Assembly (NCBI GenBank): GCA_003220985.1
Contig: QHTY01000117.1
Span: 481-9,814 of the forward strand
Length of the DNA: 9,334 bases
Reading direction: 5' to 3'
DNA from: Gemmatimonadota bacterium
GTDB lineage: Bacteria; Gemmatimonadota; Gemmatimonadetes; Gemmatimonadales; GWC2-71-9
This document shows, one piece after another, positions 4,967 to 9,334 of the stretch; position 1 is the stretch's first letter; every line of letters starts with the position of its first letter. The position numbers and the translations under genes are program-made. The notes under the pieces were generated by a model that made no database searches, was not told where the DNA came from, and saw nothing but the letters and a program-made list of their open reading frames with translations.

Positions 4967-6256
4967 ATGTCTTCCCAGCGGCTTTCGCCCCCGTCGCTGC
5001 CTCTTCCCCTGCAATCGCGGAGCACCCCCGCGCCGCCGCACCCGTTTGGCGCGGATGCCCGCTGCGTTCCGTGCAAGATCCTCAATAATGCCATACGCTC
5101 GGTCCTGACGGAGTCGGGCAAGCGTCCGCGCTCGACCACGTCGGACGAAGTTTCCGAGCTGCTCGGCCTCGTGGCGTCAGCGATTCACCTGGCGTGGTTC
5201 GCGGCGTCGCCCGCCATCGTGGTGCGGCCCAAGGTCGATCCCCGGATTCACTCGGCGCTCGGCCGCCGCTTTCTCGAGCTGCTGCGCAGTGAAGTGGTGG
5301 AGGGCTGGCGCGATTTCAACGTTCCCGACTCGGAGCTGCTGCCGCTGCTCGTCGCGATGGAGCGCGTGCGCGTCACGATTCAGCCGAACTGGGCGCAGAC
5401 ATTTGCGCAGCAGCTCTCCGGCAACGACGGCCTCGCCCTGCTCATGGACGTGGCACACGACCTGCGCTCGCCGCTGACGTCCATCCTCGTGCTCGCCGAG
5501 ACGCTGCAGCGCGGTCAGAGCGGCGAGGTGAACGACGTGCAGAGCCGCCAGCTCGGCCTCATCTACACGGCGGCGCTCGGTCTCTCGTCCGTCGCGAGCG
5601 ACATCATCGAGTTCACCCAGGGCGGCGATCAGCTCGTGGATCAAGAGCCGTCGGCGTTCTCGGTGACGGCGATGCTCGAGTCCGTGGGCGACATCGTGCG
5701 GCCGATTGCCGAAGAGAAGCATCTCACCGTGCGCCTGCTCGCGCCGGTCCACGACGAGCGCCTCGGACATCCCGTTGCGCTCAGCCGCGTCCTCCTCAAT
5801 CTCACCACGAACGCGCTCAAGTTCACCGACCAGGGCTACGTGGAGATCGTCGCGCAGGAAGTCGAGGACGGAAATCGCGTCGAGCTCGCGGTCCGCGACT
5901 CGGGCCGCGGCATCCCGCCCGAGAAGGTCACGACGCTGTTCCAACCGCTGCGCCAGGAATCCGGACGCCGCGGTCAGCTCTTCTCGCAGACGGGACTCGG
6001 CCTCACGATCTGCCGCAAGCTCGTGAGCGCGATGAAGTCAGAGCTGAAAGTGGAGTCGCGGATCGGCTGGGGCACGCGCTTCTTCTTCGAGCTGGACTTG
6101 CCCATCGTGCAGTCGCGTCGCTCGGGTCCGCGCGCGGCGCCGCGCGGCGGCGGAGCGCCCACGCACCCGGTGCGCAACAGCGGCTCCCATCCACCGCGGC
6201 ACACCCCCCCCCACGGCAATTCCAACCGCAACAGCGGTCCGCAGCGTCGCGACTAG
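4967..6256 (+). CDS. Soluble sensor histidine kinase HK2 (HisKA + HATPase_c)
   Basis: 429-aa cytosolic histidine kinase, paralogue of HK1. The shared blocks DVAHDLRSPLTSIL and VALSRVLLNLTTNALKFTD are identical. Phospho-accepting His is H164; the N-box has N278/N282; G1 is DSGRGI (311-316) and G2 TGLGLTIC (342-349), all intact. The N-terminal region (about 37-155) is helical and matches HK1 (LGRRFLELLRSEV, PDSELLPLLVAMERVR), but no sensor domain can be named. Unlike HK1 it carries a CVPC motif (C33, C36), which might bind metal or respond to redox (inference). A Pro/Arg/Gly/His-rich tail (about 383-429) looks disordered and includes a nine-C run in the DNA (6204-6212). ATG 4967 has a weak AGGG at 4952-4955. 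The stop overlaps the stop of the convergent pseudo-receiver gene. Likely partner: the NarL-type regulator upstream. Confidence 0.93.
   Translation: MSSQRLSPPSLPLPLQSRSTPAPPHPFGADARCVPCKILNNAIRSVLTESGKRPRSTTSDEVSELLGLVASAIHLAWFAASPAIVVRPKVDPRIHSALGRRFLELLRSEVVEGWRDFNVPDSELLPLLVAMERVRVTIQPNWAQTFAQQLSGNDGLALLMDVAHDLRSPLTSILVLAETLQRGQSGEVNDVQSRQLGLIYTAALGLSSVASDIIEFTQGGDQLVDQEPSAFSVTAMLESVGDIVRPIAEEKHLTVRLLAPVHDERLGHPVALSRVLLNLTTNALKFTDQGYVEIVAQEVEDGNRVELAVRDSGRGIPPEKVTTLFQPLRQESGRRGQLFSQTGLGLTICRKLVSAMKSELKVESRIGWGTRFFFELDLPIVQSRRSGPRAAPRGGGAPTHPVRNSGSHPPRHTPPHGNSNRNSGPQRRD
6204..6212 (+). repeat. Homopolymer run of 9 C in the HK2 tail
   Basis: Nine C followed by ACGG, the same downstream context as the 11-C run at 4149-4159. 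It lies in codons of the Pro-rich C-terminal tail of HK2, after the kinase core, so slippage would alter only the tail. Confidence 0.75.
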
Positions 6257-7122
6257 TTCAGCGCCAGACGAGCGCGATCCAACAGTTCCGTTGGGGAAGG
6301 CGGTGCGGGTAGGTGGAGGTTGGTGGAGGACCTGCCGCCTGACGGTCGCGTGCCCGCGGGCGCCGTGCTCGTGCCCGCGCGCAACTTCACCGCCGCGGTG
6401 CGCGCCACCGCGTCGGTGATCCGTTGCACGAGACCTTCGGCGCCGGTTTCGTCGGTCGCCGGCGCGAAGACCGCAAACTCGACGGGGCCGGTGCGGCACA
6501 CCGCATCGGAGATGCGGCCGGCCCGCTTGACGGCATCCGCCAGCCGGTCGGCGCTACCTGCCGTGAGGACCCCATCCGCCGGTTGAAAGACCGCACACGC
6601 GAGGGGCAACCCCTGGCGCGCGGTGAACGCCGCGATTTCGGCCGAGCGGCGCGTCATCCCCGCCTCGTTGTACAGCCCGCTCACGCGGTCCACGAGTCCC
6701 TCGGAGCCGAGGCGATCGACCTCGAGCTTGCCCTGGACGTAGGCGCCCAGGCGCAGCACCAGCTCCTCCAGGTCGAGCGGATCGCCACGGAGCTCCCACG
6801 CGCCGGCGCGCAGGGCTTCGATCTGTTGCGCGCGCAGCGCGGGTCCCGCGGTCGTGAGAAGGATCGGCGTCGCACGCGAGACGCTCGGATCGGCGCGTAG
6901 CGCGCGGCACAGCGCGAGATTGTCGCTGGAGCGTTGATCGAGCGCCATATCGAGCAGGATGGCATCCGGCAATTGACGGCGAGCCAGCTCGAGTACCTGC
7001 TGGCGCTTGGGCGTGGCAAGAACCCGATACCCGCCCTGCGTCAGCACGCTCTCGAGCGATTCGGTCAGCCATTTATCCGGGTTCGCCAGCAACACCAGCG
7101 GCTCTACCGCCACAGGGGCCAT
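6253..7122 (-). CDS. Pseudo-receiver / degenerate GGDEF protein, copy B
   Basis: 289-aa soluble protein. Residues about 8-130 form a receiver-like domain: D58 is kept in ILLDMAL and a Thr in PILLTT, but the acidic pair after beta1 is replaced (LLANPDKW) and the beta5 Lys-Pro is replaced by RGDP (112-115). Residues about 143-245 are GGDEF-like, opening with DRVSGLYNEAG. The signature is GPVEF (212-216) instead of GGDEF, so diguanylate cyclase activity is very unlikely. The C-terminal 45 residues are Ser/Pro/Gly-rich. It is a paralogue of the partial gene at the left edge (GAW followed by GDPLDLEEL). It is convergent with HK2, sharing CTAG at 6253-6256, and divergent from the LEA lipoprotein with 9 bp between starts. 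A TAA 12-14 bases upstream of ATG 7122 rules out a longer ATG start. No SD is seen. Likely a non-enzymatic signalling partner (inference). Confidence 0.88.
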   Translation of the reverse strand: MAPVAVEPLVLLANPDKWLTESLESVLTQGGYRVLATPKRQQVLELARRQLPDAILLDMALDQRSSDNLALCRALRADPSVSRATPILLTTAGPALRAQQIEALRAGAWELRGDPLDLEELVLRLGAYVQGKLEVDRLGSEGLVDRVSGLYNEAGMTRRSAEIAAFTARQGLPLACAVFQPADGVLTAGSADRLADAVKRAGRISDAVCRTGPVEFAVFAPATDETGAEGLVQRITDAVARTAAVKLRAGTSTAPAGTRPSGGRSSTNLHLPAPPSPTELLDRARLALN

Positions 7123-7130
7123 GGGGCCGT

Positions 7131-7150
7131 TATGTTAGGGGCTATGTTAG
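7131..7150. repeat. TATGTTAG direct repeat, 12-bp period, in a 9-bp divergent promoter gap
   Basis: TATGTTAG occurs at 7131-7138 and 7143-7150. Each copy contains an in-frame ATG of the lipoprotein gene (7132, 7144). Read on the minus strand the copies give TAACAT, a 4/6 match to a -10 box, nine bases before ATG 7122. TATGTT on the plus strand is likewise 4/6 and lies seven bases before ATG 7144. They may be overlapping -10 elements for leaderless divergent transcripts (inference). Confidence 0.4.
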
Positions 7151-7620
7151 CTACCGCAAGCCGTGTGCTCGGGGCACTGTTCCTGGTCACACTTTCGTCG
7201 TGCGCGACATTACGAAACGCGCTCACGTTCGAGAAGCCCCAGATCGATCTGCAGGAGATTCACGTCACGAGTCTGGGATTAAGCGGCGGCACGATGGACC
7301 TCGTCTTTGACGTGTACAATCCTAATGACTACCGGCTGCGCAGCACGCGGCTCGAAGTTGGCCTCGAATTGGCGGGGACGGATTTCGGACAAGCCCTTAT
7401 AGACAAACCCCTGGATTTGTCCCCCGTGAATCATAGCCAGGTCGTCATGCCGGTGCGGTTTACGTGGGCCGGGGTGGGGGCGGCGGCGAAGTCCTTGCTA
7501 CAGGCCCAAGAACTGCCGTACGGTTTGACTGGCGCTGTCTTGCTTGACACACCCATCGGTGAGAAGAGAGTGGAGCTGAAGAGCAGCGGCAAGGTTCCTC
7601 TGAAGAAGCTGTTGCGTTGA
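7132..7620 (+). CDS. LEA type 2 family lipoprotein (WHy-like domain)
   Basis: 162-aa predicted lipoprotein. The N-terminus has a hydrophobic stretch ending in the lipobox LSSC, with the lipidated Cys at residue 24 when counted from ATG 7132. The mature part (about 35-160) has the beta-sandwich pattern of LEA_2/WHy proteins: IHVTSLGLSGGTMDLVFDVY, NPND, then a repeated strand pattern ending VELKSSGKVPLKKLL. Bacterial members are small periplasmic or outer-membrane-anchored proteins linked to desiccation or cold protection (family knowledge). The length is typical. ATG 7132 has GGGG (7123-7126) five bases upstream. ATG 7144 (four codons later) is possible but its AGGGG is only two bases away. 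hflX follows after a short gap, possibly as an operon. Confidence 0.85.
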   Translation: MLGAMLATASRVLGALFLVTLSSCATLRNALTFEKPQIDLQEIHVTSLGLSGGTMDLVFDVYNPNDYRLRSTRLEVGLELAGTDFGQALIDKPLDLSPVNHSQVVMPVRFTWAGVGAAAKSLLQAQELPYGLTGAVLLDTPIGEKRVELKSSGKVPLKKLLR

Positions 7621-7626
7621 GACTTA

Positions 7627-7634
7627 GGGAGGGG
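7627..7634 (+). promoter_or_regulatory. Strong ribosome binding site upstream of hflX, pointing at a non-standard start
   Basis: GGGAGGGG is the best SD-like sequence near hflX, but it lies 28 bases before GTG 7663. It is four bases from an in-frame ATT (7639-7641) and 13 from an in-frame CTG (7648-7650). No in-frame ATG or TTG lies between. Confidence 0.5.
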
Positions 7635-7662
7635 ACGTATTCGGAAACTGATTGACATCCAG

Positions 7663-8937
7663 GTGCCCGTTGAGCGGGCCTTCCTGGTGGGGGCACCAAG
7701 AAAAGGCTCCGACGACGCGGTGCACGTGGACGAGCACCTCGACGAGCTGGAGCGCCTGGCCGACACCGCGGGCGCTCAGGTCATCGGCAAAACCATCCAG
7801 CGCATCGACGCCCCCACGCCCAACTTCTACCTCGGCCAGGGCAAAGTCGAATCGCTCAAAGATGAGCTGGCGGCGGCGGGTGCGACCCTGATGCTGTTCG
7901 ACGAGTCGTTGACTCCCGTCCAGGGCGTCAAGCTCGAGAAGAATCTCGGCGTGCGCGTCATGGATCGCACCGAGGTTATTCTCGACATTTTCGCGACGCG
8001 CGCGCGCAGTCACGAAGCCAAGCTCCAGGTCGAGCTGGCGCAGCTCGAGTATCTGCTCCCGCGTCTGACGCGGATGTGGACGCACCTCTCGCGCATCCGC
8101 GGTGGCATCGGGCTGCGCGGACCCGGCGAAACGCAGCTCGAAACCGACCGCCGCGTGATTCGCCGCAAGATCTCGATGCTCAAGAAGCGGCTGAAGGACG
8201 TCGCCGAGCATCGCGCGAATCTCCGTCAGGGGCGGCGCCAGGTTCCGACGGCCGCGCTCGTCGGGTACACGAACGCGGGAAAGTCGAGTTTGCTGAAAGC
8301 CCTTTCGGGTGCCGATGTGTTCATCGAGGACCGACTGTTCGCGACGCTCGACACCCTCGCGCGCGAGGTGGACGTCGCCGAAGGCTACCGGTTTCGGGTG
8401 ACGGATACCGTTGGCTTCATTCGCAAGCTGCCGCATCACCTGGTCGCCTCGTTCCGGGCAACGATCGAGGAGGCGCAGGAGGCCGATCTCATCTTGCACG
8501 TGATTGACGCGAGCGAAGCGAATTGGGAGGAACACGCCGAGGTCGTCGAGCGTGAGGTCGGCAGCATGCAGCACAAACGTGTGATCTACGTGTTCAATAA
8601 GGCGGACCTGCTCCCGGACCCCGACGCGTTTCTTGCCCTCGTTCGGGAGCGTTACCCGCACGCGATTCTGACGTCAGCCACCACGCACGACGCACCACGC
8701 ACGACGCACGGCGTGGAAGATCTTCGGCGTGCCTTAAGAACGTCAGCTCAAGCCCTGCGGCCAATCGCGGAGATCCGCGTGCCGGTGAGCGACGGGAAGC
8801 TGTTGGCAACATTGCACCGCGACGCGGAGATTCTGCATCAGGAGCAAACGAACGGCGTTGTTACGCTCCGCGCGCGGATCGAGGCTCGGCTCCTCGGCCG
8901 CCTGCGTCAGGAGGGCGTGGAGGTTGTGCTCGGGTGA
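7663..8937 (+). CDS. hflX: Ribosome-associated GTPase HflX
   Basis: 424 aa from GTG 7663. HflX binds the large ribosomal subunit and splits stalled or stress-inactivated 70S ribosomes using GTP (family knowledge). The N-terminal HflX domain (about 1-185) ends with the family signature GGIGLRGPGETQLETDRR (147-164) and a coiled coil. The GTPase domain shows G1 GYTNAGKS (201-208), G2 Thr in ATLDT (228), G3 DTVG (248-251), G4 NKAD (312-315) and G5 TSAT (337-340). After G5 the usual Thr-Gly-x-Gly is stretched by HDAPRTTHG, encoded by a 14-bp tandem repeat. The protein likely starts a little upstream: codons from 7639 give IRKLIDIQ before VPVERAFLVG, and the strong SD fits ATT 7639 rather than GTG 7663. 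It overlaps the next gene by GTGA. Confidence in identity is high; the start is uncertain. Confidence 0.97.
   Translation: MPVERAFLVGAPRKGSDDAVHVDEHLDELERLADTAGAQVIGKTIQRIDAPTPNFYLGQGKVESLKDELAAAGATLMLFDESLTPVQGVKLEKNLGVRVMDRTEVILDIFATRARSHEAKLQVELAQLEYLLPRLTRMWTHLSRIRGGIGLRGPGETQLETDRRVIRRKISMLKKRLKDVAEHRANLRQGRRQVPTAALVGYTNAGKSSLLKALSGADVFIEDRLFATLDTLAREVDVAEGYRFRVTDTVGFIRKLPHHLVASFRATIEEAQEADLILHVIDASEANWEEHAEVVEREVGSMQHKRVIYVFNKADLLPDPDAFLALVRERYPHAILTSATTHDAPRTTHGVEDLRRALRTSAQALRPIAEIRVPVSDGKLLATLHRDAEILHQEQTNGVVTLRARIEARLLGRLRQEGVEVVLG
8681..8708 (+). repeat. 14-bp perfect tandem repeat inside hflX
   Basis: CCACGCACGACGCA is present twice in direct tandem (8681-8694 and 8695-8708). It encodes the extra THDAPRTTH segment right after the G5 motif. 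Because 14 is not a multiple of three, the duplication alone would shift the frame, so a compensating change must have accompanied it. Confidence 0.8.
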
Positions 8938-9334
8938 AGTATCTGTTTCCCCTGATGTGCGTGCTCGCCGCGTGCGGCGACTCGACCTCGATTCCGCCGC
9001 CGCCCCCGCCGCCCCCGCCCCCCGGCACACCGATGCTTCAAGCGGTCGGGACATTCTTCCGGCCGACGTATCTGACGGCGCCGGTATCGGATTCGACACG
9101 CCTGTTCGTGACCGAGCGCGGCGGCGCCATCCGGATCGTCCGCAACGACACGATTGTGCCGACGCCGTTTCTCGACCTGCGTGGCAAGATCGACTCCGCC
9201 GTCGAGAGTGGCTTGTTCAGCATGGCGTTTCATCCGCAGTACGCCACGAACCACAAGTTCTTCGCCTTCTTCACGAATCTGAACGGCGACACGCGCATCG
9301 TGCGCTACCTCGGCACGGCGAACCCGGACAGTGC
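8934..9334 (+). CDS. Sorbosone/glucose dehydrogenase-like lipoprotein (PQQ-dependent sugar dehydrogenase fold), partial
   Basis: GTG 8934 overlaps the hflX stop (GTGA), suggesting translational coupling. The 133 visible codons start MKYLFPLMCVLAACGDS, a lipoprotein signal peptide with lipobox LAAC (Cys14). Ten consecutive prolines (21-30) form a rigid spacer after the lipidated Cys. From about residue 35 the sequence matches the first blade of soluble glucose/sorbosone dehydrogenases: LTAPVSDSTRLFVTERGGAI, FLDLRGKI and SGLFSMAFHPQY. The family forms a six-bladed beta-propeller that often binds PQQ and oxidises sugars in the periplasm (family knowledge). The catalytic His and PQQ-binding residues lie beyond the window, so enzymatic activity cannot be judged; related propellers such as HHIP-like proteins are an alternative. 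The 3' end is cut by the window. Confidence 0.85.
   Translation, partial: MKYLFPLMCVLAACGDSTSIPPPPPPPPPPGTPMLQAVGTFFRPTYLTAPVSDSTRLFVTERGGAIRIVRNDTIVPTPFLDLRGKIDSAVESGLFSMAFHPQYATNHKFFAFFTNLNGDTRIVRYLGTANPDS

Noticed and set aside
5177..5944. Minus-strand open frame of 255 codons opposite HK2
   Set aside because: Antisense shadow of the kinase core; composition is Arg/Glu/His-rich and no family is recognisable.
7624..8661. Minus-strand open frame of 345 codons opposite hflX
   Set aside because: Antisense shadow of an unambiguous GTPase gene; no motif of its own.

Overview
The window is high-GC, gene-dense bacterial chromosome dominated by signal transduction. The mix of soluble HisKA kinases with NtrC- and NarL-type response regulators, an LEA type 2 lipoprotein, HflX and a sorbosone/glucose-dehydrogenase-like lipoprotein, together with many SD-poor starts, suggests a soil or environmental Gram-negative. 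Gemmatimonadota is my best guess; Acidobacteriota or Myxococcota are alternatives. The phylum call is an inference from style, not from a marker gene. No rRNA, tRNA, CRISPR array, transposase or integrase is visible.

Region 1 (1-3674). A partial pseudo-receiver/GGDEF-like gene (minus, cut by the window start) diverges from a soluble histidine kinase, HK1 (811-2007, plus). HK1 converges on an NtrC/AtoC-type response regulator (minus, start 3674). The Fis-type DNA-binding helix-turn-helix of that regulator is intact but lies in a different frame (2050-2217). The gene is therefore frameshifted, or the sequence has an error near 2218-2220.

Region 2 (3675-4262). This spacer holds a 12-bp tandem repeat next to the NtrC-type gene, a perfect 8+8 bp palindrome with an extra half-site 43 bp away, and a well-started small ORF (67 aa) leading toward the next operon.

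Region 3 (4263-7122). A NarL-type response regulator is followed after 47 bp by a second kinase, HK2, a clear paralogue of HK1. HK2 converges on a complete pseudo-receiver/degenerate-GGDEF protein, a paralogue of the partial gene at the left edge. The two opposing stop codons share the same CTAG. The pair (kinase plus pseudo-receiver protein) is thus present twice, with opposite relative orientation.

Region 4 (7123-9334). Only 9 bp separates the second pseudo-receiver gene from a divergent LEA type 2 lipoprotein. The ribosome-associated GTPase hflX follows, and then a partial, start-stop-overlapping lipoprotein of the PQQ-dependent sugar dehydrogenase fold.

Working model (inference): two cytosolic sister kinases feed two output regulators, one sigma54-activator-like and one NarL-like. 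The two non-phosphorylatable receiver/GGDEF-remnant proteins would act as partners or adaptors rather than as cyclic-di-GMP enzymes.
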